Part shown: in pieces, positions 39,908 to 48,453 of the stretch
Position numbering within the stretch: the first letter of the stretch is position 1
How the letters are laid out: the number at the start of each line of letters is the position of its first letter
Source of the DNA: Labedella phragmitis
GTDB lineage: Bacteria > Actinomycetota > Actinomycetes > Actinomycetales > Microbacteriaceae
DNA length: 64,000 bases
Direction of reading: 5' to 3'
NCBI RefSeq assembly: GCF_004078635.1
Contig: NZ_RZNB01000006.1
Location: 62,001-126,000, forward strand
Translations under genes and position numbers: made by a program
The notes under the pieces: model-generated
Told to the model about the DNA's origin: nothing
What the model saw: only the letters and a program-made list of their open reading frames with translations
Databases searched by the model: none

Positions 39908-42241
39908 TCAGCGGGGACGCGGGGTGAAGCCGCGAAGACGCAGACTGTTGAGCACGACGAAGACGCTCGAGAACGCCATCGCGGCCCCCGCGATCATCGG
40001 GTTCAAGAGCCCGAGCGCGGCGAGCGGGATCGCGGCGACGTTGTACGTGAACGCCCAGAACAGGTTGCCCCGGATGATCCCGAGGGTGCGACGCGAGAGG
40101 GCGACGGCGTCTGCCGCGCCCGTGAGGCCGTCGCGCACGAGAGTGATGTCCGCGGCGTGCATTGCCGCGTCCGTCCCCCCACCCATCGCCATGCCGAGAT
40201 CGGCGGCGGCGAGCGCCGCAGCGTCGTTCACTCCGTCGCCCACCATCGCGACGGAGCGGCCCTCCCCCTGCAGCCGACGGATCTCCTCGACTTTGCCCTC
40301 GGGCACGACGTCCGAGACGACGCGCGTGATCCCGAGCTCCGCGGCGACGCGACGCGCGACCGCTTCGGCGTCGCCCGTCAGCATGACGGGTTCGAGCCCG
40401 AGCCCTCGGAGTGCCGCGATCGCGTCGGGAGTGTCGGGGCGGACGGTGTCGGAGAGCTCGACGACGCCACGGGCTCGACCGCCGATGGCGACGACGACGG
40501 CGGTTCGGCCCTCGGCAGCGGATGCGGCGAGCGCACGCGTCGTCTCCTCGTCGAGGTCCACATCGAGGGATTCGATGAACGAGGCGCGTCCGACGGCGAC
40601 GGCGGTTCCTGCCACGGTCCCCTCGACGCCGAGCCCATCACGCGATCGGAAGTCCCGGACCTCGGTGCGTCGGTCGATCGGGACGGCTGCGGCGATCGCT
40701 CGGGCGATGGGGTGCTGCGACGCCGCCTCGAGCGAGGCCGCGAGCCGCAGCACCTCGTCGCGAGCGTTCGCGTCCGACGCGCCCTCCGCTCCGACCGCCA
40801 CCACGGTCGACACGGCGAGACGGCCGGTCGTGAGCGTGCCGGTCTTGTCGAGCACGATCGTGTCGATGCCCTTCGCGGCCTCGAGCGCGTCGGGCCCGGT
40901 GATGAGGATCCCGAGTCGGGCGCCTCGACCCGTCCCCACAAGGAGAGCGACGGGCGTCGCGAGCCCGAGCGCGCACGGGCACGCGATGATGAGAACCGCG
41001 ACGGCAGCCGTGAACGCCGAGGCGACGGAGCCGTCGAGCACGATCCACGCGATCCATGTGAGGACGGAGAGCCCGATGACAATCGGGACGAAGACCGCGG
41101 AGATCCGATCGGCGAGCCGCTGGATCCGGCCCTTCTCGGTCTGGGCGTCCTCGACGAGGCGCGCGATGTGTGCGAGCCGGGTGTCCGTGCCGATCGCCGA
41201 CGCCCGCACGACGAGTCGGCCGCCGGAGACGATGGTCCCGCCCGTGACGACGTCGCCCGCGACGACGTCGACGGGCACCGATTCCCCCGTGATCATGCTC
41301 GCGTCGACCGCAGCCTCGCCGTCGAGCACGGTGCCGTCGGTCGCGATCGTCTCGCCCGGTCGCACGACGAAGACGTCGCCGACGACGAGTTCGTCGATCG
41401 GCACGACGACCTCGTCGCGCGTCGGCGCGAGGAGATCGTTCGCGACGCGCGCCCGCTCCCGGATCACCGTGACGTCCCGGGCCCCGAGATCGAGCAGCGA
41501 ACGCAGCGCGTCTCCCGCCGCCCGCTTCGAGCGGTTCTCGATGACCCGCCCGAGCAGGAGCAGCACCGTGACGCCGGCGGCCACTTCGAGGTAGAGAGCC
41601 GACGAGGGGTCCTCGCCCGTCGGCAGCAGGGAGAACTCGTGCCGCATCCCGGGCATGCCCGCCATTCCGAAGAACAGGGCCCACACCGACCAGAGGTAGG
41701 CGGCGAACGTGCCCAGGGTGATGAGCGTGTCCATGGTCACGGACCCGTGCCGCAGGGTGACGACGGTCGAGCGGTGGAAGGGGTGGCCGCCCCAGAAGAC
41801 GACGGGGGTCGCGAGGACGAGGGAGAGCCACTGCCAGTTCGTGAATTGCCACGCCGGCACCATCGCGAGGACGACGACGGGGAGTGCGAGGACGGTGCTC
41901 ACGAGGAGCCGCGATTGCAGAGTGGCCGCCCCGGTGGCGCCGTCGGGGTGATCCTCGGACGAACCGGCTCCGGAGCCGGCATGCTCGGACCGCGAGCGCT
42001 TCGTCGGCGCCTCGACGGTCGCCGTGTACCCCGCTGCTCCGACGGCCGCGACGAGCTGCTCGACCGCGACGGAATCCGGGAAGCTCACTCGTGCCTTCTC
42101 GGTGGCGAGATTGACCTGCGCGCTCACGCCGTCGATCCGCTCGAGCCGCTTCTCGACGCGCGCGACACAACTCGCACACGTCATCCCCTCGATCAGGAGG
42201 GTCGTCGTCGCGGTACCGGGGTTCGTGCCCATCGTGTCCAT
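39908..42241 (-). CDS. copA: Copper-translocating P1B-type ATPase
   Basis: This 777-residue copper exporter in the plasma membrane has one N-terminal heavy-metal-binding domain with GMTCASC (Cys22, Cys25). It has eight membrane helices, the transport site ACPCALG, actuator TGES, phosphorylation site DKTGTLTTG, the HP pair (SQHPIA) and MVGDGVND. A MPGMRH segment on the extracellular side may help metal release. ATGs at 42241 and 42232 are both possible. A CsoR-type palindrome 15 bp upstream indicates copper-induced expression. No copper chaperone or csoR gene is in the window. Confidence 0.95.
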   Translation of the reverse strand: MDTMGTNPGTATTTLLIEGMTCASCVARVEKRLERIDGVSAQVNLATEKARVSFPDSVAVEQLVAAVGAAGYTATVEAPTKRSRSEHAGSGAGSSEDHPDGATGAATLQSRLLVSTVLALPVVVLAMVPAWQFTNWQWLSLVLATPVVFWGGHPFHRSTVVTLRHGSVTMDTLITLGTFAAYLWSVWALFFGMAGMPGMRHEFSLLPTGEDPSSALYLEVAAGVTVLLLLGRVIENRSKRAAGDALRSLLDLGARDVTVIRERARVANDLLAPTRDEVVVPIDELVVGDVFVVRPGETIATDGTVLDGEAAVDASMITGESVPVDVVAGDVVTGGTIVSGGRLVVRASAIGTDTRLAHIARLVEDAQTEKGRIQRLADRISAVFVPIVIGLSVLTWIAWIVLDGSVASAFTAAVAVLIIACPCALGLATPVALLVGTGRGARLGILITGPDALEAAKGIDTIVLDKTGTLTTGRLAVSTVVAVGAEGASDANARDEVLRLAASLEAASQHPIARAIAAAVPIDRRTEVRDFRSRDGLGVEGTVAGTAVAVGRASFIESLDVDLDEETTRALAASAAEGRTAVVVAIGGRARGVVELSDTVRPDTPDAIAALRGLGLEPVMLTGDAEAVARRVAAELGITRVVSDVVPEGKVEEIRRLQGEGRSVAMVGDGVNDAAALAAADLGMAMGGGTDAAMHAADITLVRDGLTGAADAVALSRRTLGIIRGNLFWAFTYNVAAIPLAALGLLNPMIAGAAMAFSSVFVVLNSLRLRGFTPRPR

Positions 42242-42255
42242 GTCGGAGCCAGACT

Positions 42256-42272
42256 ATACCCCCACGGGGTAT
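42256..42272. promoter_or_regulatory. CsoR-type copper operator
   Basis: ATACCCC-CAC-GGGGTAT is a perfect 7-bp inverted repeat with a 3-nt centre, close to the sites bound by the copper sensor CsoR. It lies immediately upstream of the copper ATPase ATG. Confidence 0.7.
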
Positions 42273-42330
42273 CTCGTCACCCTCGGTCACGAATCGTCGA
42301 GACGGCCGAGGAGCGTCGTACACTGCCGAG

Positions 42331-43230
42331 GTGACGAGCTTCTCCGACCTGCTCACGGGTCCACCCGTGGTGCTCGACGGCGGGCTCGGGACCCTGCTCG
42401 AGAGCCGCGGTCACGACGTGTCGGGACGATTGTGGAGCGCTCGCGTCCTACGCGACGAGCCCGAGGCGATCCTCGGCGCGCACGCCGAGTTCTTCGCCGC
42501 CGGCGCGCACGTCGCGACGACCGCTTCGTATCAGGTGTCGCGCGAGGGCTTCGCGCGGGCCGGGTTGCCGGAGGCCGACGCGGACGCCGCCCTCGACGCG
42601 AGCGTCCGCGTCGCGCGGGACGCCGCCGACCGGGCGGGTCGAGGCCGCGTCGTCGCGGCCTCGGTCGGCCCGTACGGGGCCATGCTCGCCGACGGCTCGG
42701 AGTACCACGGCGACTACGGTCTCTCGGTCGCCGCCCTGACCGACTGGCACCGCCCGCGGATCGACCGGCTGTGGGCAGCCGGACCCGACGTGCTCGCGAT
42801 CGAGACCATCCCATCGCTCACCGAGGCGGAAGCGATCGTCCGAGCGCTCGACGGAACGGGAGCGCTCGCCTGGTTGAGCGTTACCGTCGCGGATGGGGCA
42901 CTCCGCTCCGGTGAGTCCCTCGCCGACGTGTTCGCCCTCGCGGATTCCTCTCCGGAGGTTGTCGCGACGGGCGTCAACTGCTGCGCGCCGAGCGAGGTCG
43001 CCTCCGCTCTCGAGGCCGTCCGCTGCTCGACGCGGAAGGCGTCGATCGCCTACCCCAACTCCGGCGAGGAGTGGGACGCACTGAACCGGCGGTGGACGGG
43101 CGACCCCGCACCGCCCGACGGCCTCGTCTCCGCGTGGATCCGGACGGGCGTCGGTGCGATCGGCGGCTGCTGCCGCGTGGGACCCGAGCAGGTCGGGGCG
43201 ATAGCCGCCGCCGTGGCCCGGCCGCGCTGA
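42331..43230 (+). CDS. mmuM: Homocysteine S-methyltransferase
   Basis: This 299-residue zinc-dependent methyltransferase makes methionine from homocysteine with S-methylmethionine or S-adenosylmethionine as donor. It begins PPVVLDGGLGTLLESRGHDV, has TTASYQVSREGF, and carries the zinc-binding cysteines in ATGVNCCAP and IGGCCRVG. The length fits MmuM rather than cobalamin-dependent MetH. The GTG at 42331 starts 90 bp from the divergent copper ATPase. Confidence 0.92.
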   Translation: MTSFSDLLTGPPVVLDGGLGTLLESRGHDVSGRLWSARVLRDEPEAILGAHAEFFAAGAHVATTASYQVSREGFARAGLPEADADAALDASVRVARDAADRAGRGRVVAASVGPYGAMLADGSEYHGDYGLSVAALTDWHRPRIDRLWAAGPDVLAIETIPSLTEAEAIVRALDGTGALAWLSVTVADGALRSGESLADVFALADSSPEVVATGVNCCAPSEVASALEAVRCSTRKASIAYPNSGEEWDALNRRWTGDPAPPDGLVSAWIRTGVGAIGGCCRVGPEQVGAIAAAVARPR

Positions 43231-43243
43231 CCGCACCGCTTCC

Positions 43244-44104
43244 CTACCGCAGCGACCGCGTGTGCCAGACCGTCTTCACCTCGGTCCAGGACACGATTCG
43301 CTCGAGGCTCGGGGCGACGGCGTCCTCGAGGGGCGACGGACGCATGACGCGCGTCAACGTGTCGACTGCGGCGATCTCCAGATCCACCCAGTCGAGGGCA
43401 CCGGCACCCGTGAGGTCGATTCCGTCGACGTCGGCGTGGGACGCGAGCCACGGGGCGATCTCCGCCGCCGACCCCGTCAGGACATTGACGACCCCCTTCG
43501 GCATGTCGCTCGTCGCGATGACCTCGGCGAGCGACATCGCGGGCAACGGGTGGCGCTCGCTCGCGATCACGACGACGGCGTTGCCGGACACGATCGCCGG
43601 GGCCACGACGTTGACGAGACCGAGGAGTGGCGACTCCTGGGGGGCGACGATCGCGACGACGCCCGTGGGCTCCGGCACCGAGAGGTTGAAGTAGGGCCCC
43701 GCGACGGGGTTCGACCCACCGACGACCTGGGCGTACTTGTCGGCCCATCCCGCGTACCAGACCCACCGGTCGATCGAGGCGTCGACGGTGTCCCCTGCCT
43801 GCTGCGCGCTCACGCCGCGGGCCGCGCGCACTTCCTCCACGAACTGCGCCCGCCGCCCCTCGAGCATCTCGGCGACGCGGTAGAGGATCTGTCCGCGGTT
43901 GTACGCCGTCGCACCCGACCAACCGGGAACGGCGCCGCGCGCCGCGACGACGGCGTCGCGCGCATCCTTCCGCGACGCCTTCGCCGCGTTCGCGAGGAAG
44001 TCGCCGCCGGGTGACGCGACGGGGTAGGTCCGTCCGGACTCGCTCCGGGGGAAGGCTCCCCCGATGAACAGCTTGTACGTCTTCGCCACTGCGAGCCTCG
44101 TCAC
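43244..44104 (-). CDS. Aldehyde dehydrogenase-like protein lacking the catalytic Cys domain
   Basis: This 286-residue protein starts like an aldehyde dehydrogenase (KTYKLFIGGAFPRSESGRTY) and continues through the NAD-binding part (VVAIVAPQESPLLGLVNVVA, a NWNxP-like loop, and DIDLTGAGA) but stops before the Cys-bearing segment of the family. It cannot work alone as a dehydrogenase. Its GTG overlaps the stop of the complete ALDH upstream (GTGA); a second GTG at 44089, with GAGG before it, is also possible. Such short companions follow full ALDH genes in actinobacterial deoC operons, which suggests a paired subunit. Confidence 0.85.
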   Translation of the reverse strand: MTRLAVAKTYKLFIGGAFPRSESGRTYPVASPGGDFLANAAKASRKDARDAVVAARGAVPGWSGATAYNRGQILYRVAEMLEGRRAQFVEEVRAARGVSAQQAGDTVDASIDRWVWYAGWADKYAQVVGGSNPVAGPYFNLSVPEPTGVVAIVAPQESPLLGLVNVVAPAIVSGNAVVVIASERHPLPAMSLAEVIATSDMPKGVVNVLTGSAAEIAPWLASHADVDGIDLTGAGALDWVDLEIAAVDTLTRVMRPSPLEDAVAPSLERIVSWTEVKTVWHTRSLR

Positions 44105-45597
44105 GTCGTCCGTCCCTTCTTCGGCTTCGTCGCCTGTTCCGTCTGCACGACCGCCGCTCCGGCCGTCGAAGCGAGGTACGCGGCGAGCCCGTGCCGACCA
44201 CCCTCGCGGCCGTAACCCGACTCCTTGTAGCCGCCGAACGGACTCGCCGGGTCGAAGCGGTTGAACGTGTTCGCCCAGACGACCCCGGCGCGCAGTTCGT
44301 TCGCGACCGCGAGGATCTTGCTCCCCTTGTCCGACCAGATGCCGGCGGACAGCCCGTACGGCGTGTTGTTGGCCTTCGAGATGGCCTCGGCCGGCGTCCG
44401 GAAGGTGAGCACCGAGAGCACGGGGCCGAAGATCTCGTCGCGCGCGATCCGGTGCGACGTGTCGACGCCCGTGAAGATGGTCGGCGCGAACCAGAAACCG
44501 TTCTCGGGCAGGTCGCACGCCGGACTCCACCGCTCGGCACCCTCCTGCTCGCCGATCGCGCTGAGAGCGCGGATGCGTTCGAGCTGCGCCGCCGAGTTGA
44601 TCGCGCCGATGTCCGTGTTCTTGTCGAGGGGATCGCCGACGCGCAGCGTGGCCATGCGCCTCTTGAGCTTCTCGATGACCTCGTCGTGGACGCTCTCCTG
44701 CACGAGGAGCCGGGAGCCGGCGCAGCACACGTGCCCCTGATTGAAGAAGATCCCATTGACGATGCCCTCGACGGCCTGGTCGACCGGGGCGTCGTCGAAC
44801 ACGATGTTCGCCGCCTTGCCGCCGAGCTCGAGGGTCAGCCGCTTCGACGAGCCCGCGACCTGCTTCGCGATCGCTCGCCCCACGGCCGTCGACCCGGTGA
44901 ACGCGACTTTGTCGACACCCGGGTGGGTCACGAGGGCGCTGCCGGTGTCACCGGCACCCGTGACGATGTTGACGACCCCGGGCGGGAAATCCGCCTGCTG
45001 CAGGATCTCGGCGAACAGGAGCGCCGTGAGCGGGGTCGTCTCGGCGGGCTTCAGGACGACGGCGTTGCCGGCGGCGAGCGCCGGTGCGATCTTCCACGCG
45101 AGCATGAGCAGCGGGAAGTTCCACGGGATGACCTGTCCGGCGACACCGAGAGGACGGGGCGCGCTCCCGACCCCGGCGTGCTCGAGCTTGTCGGCCCACC
45201 CCGCGTAGTAGAAGAACCAGGCGGCGACGAGCGGCACGTCGACGTCACGCGACTCGCGGATCGGCTTGCCGTTGTCGAGGCTCTCGGCGACCGCGAGTTC
45301 GCGGGCGCGCTCCTGCACGAGTCGCGCGATCCTGAAGAGGTACTTGCCGCGATCCGACCCGGACAGTCGCGACCACGGCCCCTCGAAAGCACGGCGGGCT
45401 GCGGCGACCGCTCGATCGACGTCGGCGGCGGACGCGCTCTGCACGGTCGTGATGTGCTTCTCCGTCGCGGGCGAGATGGTCGCGAACGACCCGCCGTCGC
45501 CGTCGACGAACTCGCCGTCGATGAAGAGTCCGTACTCGGACTTGAGGTCGAGGATCGCCGTGGATTCGGGCGCGGGGGCGTAGTCCAGGAAAGTCAT
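44101..45597 (-). CDS. Aldehyde dehydrogenase
   Basis: This 498-residue NAD(P)-dependent aldehyde dehydrogenase has VIPWNFP (catalytic Asn160), LTLELGGK (Glu257) and FFNQGHVCCAG (Cys291). It sits directly after deoC and likely oxidises the acetaldehyde released from deoxyribose 5-phosphate. GAAGGA before the ATG at 45597 favours it over the ATG at 45603. The stop overlaps the GTG of the truncated ALDH partner. Confidence 0.93.
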   Translation of the reverse strand: MTFLDYAPAPESTAILDLKSEYGLFIDGEFVDGDGGSFATISPATEKHITTVQSASAADVDRAVAAARRAFEGPWSRLSGSDRGKYLFRIARLVQERARELAVAESLDNGKPIRESRDVDVPLVAAWFFYYAGWADKLEHAGVGSAPRPLGVAGQVIPWNFPLLMLAWKIAPALAAGNAVVLKPAETTPLTALLFAEILQQADFPPGVVNIVTGAGDTGSALVTHPGVDKVAFTGSTAVGRAIAKQVAGSSKRLTLELGGKAANIVFDDAPVDQAVEGIVNGIFFNQGHVCCAGSRLLVQESVHDEVIEKLKRRMATLRVGDPLDKNTDIGAINSAAQLERIRALSAIGEQEGAERWSPACDLPENGFWFAPTIFTGVDTSHRIARDEIFGPVLSVLTFRTPAEAISKANNTPYGLSAGIWSDKGSKILAVANELRAGVVWANTFNRFDPASPFGGYKESGYGREGGRHGLAAYLASTAGAAVVQTEQATKPKKGRTT

Positions 45598-45616
45598 GTG
45601 CATCCTTCGGTCGGTG

Positions 45617-46618
45617 TCAGACGACGGTGACGTAGTCGGGGCCCGAGTAGTGGCCGCTCGTGAGTTTCTGCTTCTGCATGAGCACGTCGTCGAGGAGGCT
45701 CGACGCTCCGAAGCGGAAGAGGGTCGGGGCGATCCATTCCTCACCGGCCGTCTCCGCGACCGCGACGAGGTACTTGATGGCGTCCTTCGACGTGCGGATG
45801 CCCCCGGCGGGTTTGACGCCGATGCGCTGTCCCGTCCCGAGGTGCCAGTCCCGGACGACCTCGAGCATGAGGAGTGTGACGGGGAGTGTCGCCGCGGGCG
45901 CGACCTTGCCGGTCGAGGTCTTGATGAAGTCGCCTCCCGCGAGGATCGCGAGCCACGAGGCCTTCCGGACGTTGTCGTACGTGGAGAGCTCACCGGTCTC
46001 CAGGATGACCTTGAGGTGAGCGTGACCGCCGTCGCTGCGGCGGCACGCGTTCTTGATCGCGACGATCTCGTCGTAGACCTGCCCGAAGCGCCCCGAGAGG
46101 AAGGCGCCGCGGTCGATGACCATGTCGATCTCGTCGGCTCCCGCAGCCACGGCGTCGGCCGTGTCCTGGAGCTTCACGGCGAGCGAGGCCCGACCGCTCG
46201 GGAAGGCCGTCGCGACGGCCGCGACGGCGATGTCCCCGCCGGATCCCGCGTGGTGAGCCCCGAGTGCCTCGACGGCGTGGTGCACCATGTCGTTGTAGAC
46301 GCACACCGCCGCGACGCGTGGCACTGAGGGGTCCGAGGGGTCTGGCGTTATCGCCTTCGACACGAGCGAGCGGACACGCCCCCGCGTGTCGGCTCCCTCG
46401 AGCGTCGTGAGGTCGATGAGCGAGAGGACGGCGTCGAGAGCCGCGGCCTTCGATGACGACTTGATCGAGCGGGTCCCGATCGTGGCGGCCCGCTGCTCGA
46501 GCCCGACGGCGTCGACGCCGGGGAGGCCGTCGAGGAAGCGGCGCAGCGCCGCGTCCGTCGCGGGGCCGTCGAACGGTCGCGCGAGTGCTCCGTCGGGAGA
46601 ATGGCTGGTGTCGGTCAT
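45617..46618 (-). CDS. deoC: Deoxyribose-phosphate aldolase
   Basis: This 333-residue TIM-barrel aldolase splits 2-deoxyribose 5-phosphate to acetaldehyde and glyceraldehyde 3-phosphate. The Schiff-base lysine is Lys233 in DFIKTSTGK; GVKPAGGIRT and EIDMVIDRGAF are also present. It is about 100 residues longer than the bacterial short form because of an N-terminal extension. The ATG overlaps the stop of the regulator gene by 4 nt. With the ALDH pair it forms a deoxyribonucleoside catabolic operon. Confidence 0.95.
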   Translation of the reverse strand: MTDTSHSPDGALARPFDGPATDAALRRFLDGLPGVDAVGLEQRAATIGTRSIKSSSKAAALDAVLSLIDLTTLEGADTRGRVRSLVSKAITPDPSDPSVPRVAAVCVYNDMVHHAVEALGAHHAGSGGDIAVAAVATAFPSGRASLAVKLQDTADAVAAGADEIDMVIDRGAFLSGRFGQVYDEIVAIKNACRRSDGGHAHLKVILETGELSTYDNVRKASWLAILAGGDFIKTSTGKVAPAATLPVTLLMLEVVRDWHLGTGQRIGVKPAGGIRTSKDAIKYLVAVAETAGEEWIAPTLFRFGASSLLDDVLMQKQKLTSGHYSGPDYVTVV

Positions 46619-47604
46619 ATCGCCGTCCTTGTGCGAGCGGTGTGCGGGAGGGGGACCTCGGGAAGGCCGAGGAGGGCGTTCGCCATCGCTTCATCGGTCA
46701 CGAGGGCTGTGCAGAGCCCGCTCGTCACGATGGCGTGGGCGACGGGTACCTTGTCGACGCCGGAGATGACGGCGATCGCGCGGCGGGCGGAGCGGAGGCG
46801 GTCGAGTGGCAGACCCACGGTGCGGGCATCGAGGGCCGGATCGACGATCATGCCGTCGGCGTCGATGTAACGACCCACGACGTCGCCGACGGCACCGCGG
46901 CGGATGAGTTCGTCCATGTCGTCGACGTCGAGGTAGCCGCTCTCGATGTGCGCGGAGGACGCCGTGGCCGCCCCCGCACTGTAGAGATAGGTGTCCGCCC
47001 CAGCCGCGAGGTCGAGGATCCCCGCGACGGTGCGGTCGGACTCGATGCTGAGTTTCGTCTCGAGTCGCTCGAGAATGGCCGGGCTCGGAAGCAGAGTCGC
47101 TCCCCCTCCACTCTTGCGGGCGATCTCGATCGCCGTCGCGGCGGCCGTCCCGGAGCGGCGGTTGACGCTCACACCACCGTTCATCTGGACGATATTGACC
47201 CCGGCGGCCCAGCCGTCGCCGAGCGCATTCGCGACGGCGAGGAGCGTCCGCCCCCAACTGATGGCGAGGGTGCGGGGAACGGGCCGCAGAGCGGTCAGGT
47301 GATCCGCGGCCGCCGAGGCGACCCGCTCGACGACCTCAGACTCGGCGACGGCATCGCCGACGGGGACCACCACGGCGTCGGCGAGGCCGAATCGCTCGAC
47401 GAGAGCCCGCTCGAGCCCGAGCCGACGAGCTCGGGGATGGACGATCTCGATGCGGATGAACCCCCGCTGCTTCGCCGACGCGAGGAGCCGGCCGACCTTC
47501 CAGCGCGTGAGGCCGAGGATCACGCCGATCTCGTCCTGCGTCTTGTCCTCGTCGTAGTAGAGCTCGGCGGCGCGGACGGAGAGCAGTTCGTCATCGAGGT
47601 TCAT
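46615..47604 (-). CDS. SorC/DeoR-type transcriptional regulator of the deoC operon
   Basis: This 329-residue SorC-family regulator has an N-terminal helix-turn-helix (YYDEDKTQDEIGVILGLTRW) and a sugar-phosphate-binding domain. The same family includes Bacillus subtilis DeoR, which controls deoC by deoxyribose 5-phosphate. The ATG at 47604 follows GGGAG and gives the expected N terminus. The stop overlaps the deoC start, and a perfect palindrome lies in its own upstream region, so autoregulation of the operon is likely. Confidence 0.9.
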   Translation of the reverse strand: MNLDDELLSVRAAELYYDEDKTQDEIGVILGLTRWKVGRLLASAKQRGFIRIEIVHPRARRLGLERALVERFGLADAVVVPVGDAVAESEVVERVASAAADHLTALRPVPRTLAISWGRTLLAVANALGDGWAAGVNIVQMNGGVSVNRRSGTAAATAIEIARKSGGGATLLPSPAILERLETKLSIESDRTVAGILDLAAGADTYLYSAGAATASSAHIESGYLDVDDMDELIRRGAVGDVVGRYIDADGMIVDPALDARTVGLPLDRLRSARRAIAVISGVDKVPVAHAIVTSGLCTALVTDEAMANALLGLPEVPLPHTARTRTAI

Positions 47605-47667
47605 GACGCCGCTCCCTTCGACTCTGACGGTGGCGCCTCTCACGATAGGCCGGTGGGATGCGCAGGA

Positions 47668-47679
47668 CAACGATCGTTG
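47668..47679. promoter_or_regulatory. Palindromic operator upstream of the deo operon
   Basis: CAACGATCGTTG is a perfect 12-bp palindrome 64 bp upstream of the regulator ATG. It is the best candidate for a SorC/DeoR site. Confidence 0.5.
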
Positions 47680-47766
47680 GCCGATCTGCTCGGATGAGCA
47701 CAGCGGGGCCGGATCATGCTCACTCGTGGACTCCCGCCCGCGCCGAGCCCGGCGTAGTCTGGCCCG

Positions 47767-48441
47767 ATGGCACGCACATCCCCCGGCGGCGCCGCCCGCG
47801 GCCCGCAGATCGCCGACGCCCTCGATTCACTCGCCGACTCGCTCGCGACCCTCACGGACGACGCGTGGGAGACGGAGAGCCTGTGCTCGGGCTGGAGCGT
47901 CAAGGACGTCACGGCCCACCTCGCGTGGCGCGTCGGATCTCCGACCACGGAGATGGCTGGCGACATCGTCCGCGCGAGCGTCGAGGGACGACACCTCAAC
48001 CCCCTCCGCTCGATGGACGACATCGCTCACGGCCGCGCCGCCGGGGTGACGGGCTGGGACCTCGTGGGCGAGCTGAGACTCATCGCCGAGGACAAGCGTG
48101 CGGGTCGGGGAAGGACCAATCCGGGCGAGCTCTTCGAGGTCGTCGTGCACGGCTACGACGCCGCGCACGCCGCGGGCGTGCACGTCCCCTTCGCCGCTAC
48201 GACCACTCATGCTGTCGGCCGTCAGGCCCTCCTCCTGGCCGGTCCGCGCGTACGCTTCGCGACGCGCACGCGCACGCTGCTCGCCGCGGACGACGGCTGG
48301 AGCGTCGGCTCCGGTCCCGTCATCGAGGGCACGGCGGAGAGCGTCGTCCTCTATCTCACGGGTCGGCGCGCACCCCGCTCCACGCGTCCCCGCGTCCTGG
48401 CACCACTCCCGGCCCGCGCACCGCGGCCGGGCGTCGTCTGA
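47767..48441 (+). CDS. Mycothiol-dependent maleylpyruvate isomerase-like protein
   Basis: This 224-residue protein is of the DinB-like mycothiol-dependent family (actinobacterial TIGR03083 type). The N-terminal four-helix part shows DDAWETESLCSGWSVKDVTAHL, with the metal-ligand His in the TAHL helix, and the ELFEVVVHGYDAAHA helix has the others. These proteins use mycothiol as cofactor for isomerisation or detoxification; the reaction here is unknown. Confidence 0.82.
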   Translation: MARTSPGGAARGPQIADALDSLADSLATLTDDAWETESLCSGWSVKDVTAHLAWRVGSPTTEMAGDIVRASVEGRHLNPLRSMDDIAHGRAAGVTGWDLVGELRLIAEDKRAGRGRTNPGELFEVVVHGYDAAHAAGVHVPFAATTTHAVGRQALLLAGPRVRFATRTRTLLAADDGWSVGSGPVIEGTAESVVLYLTGRRAPRSTRPRVLAPLPARAPRPGVV

Positions 48442-48453
48442 CGCCTCGCCCGA

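Noticed and set aside
39717-42334. Two long plus-strand ORFs over the copper ATPase
   Set aside because: They are shadows; the minus strand encodes a complete P1B ATPase with every motif.
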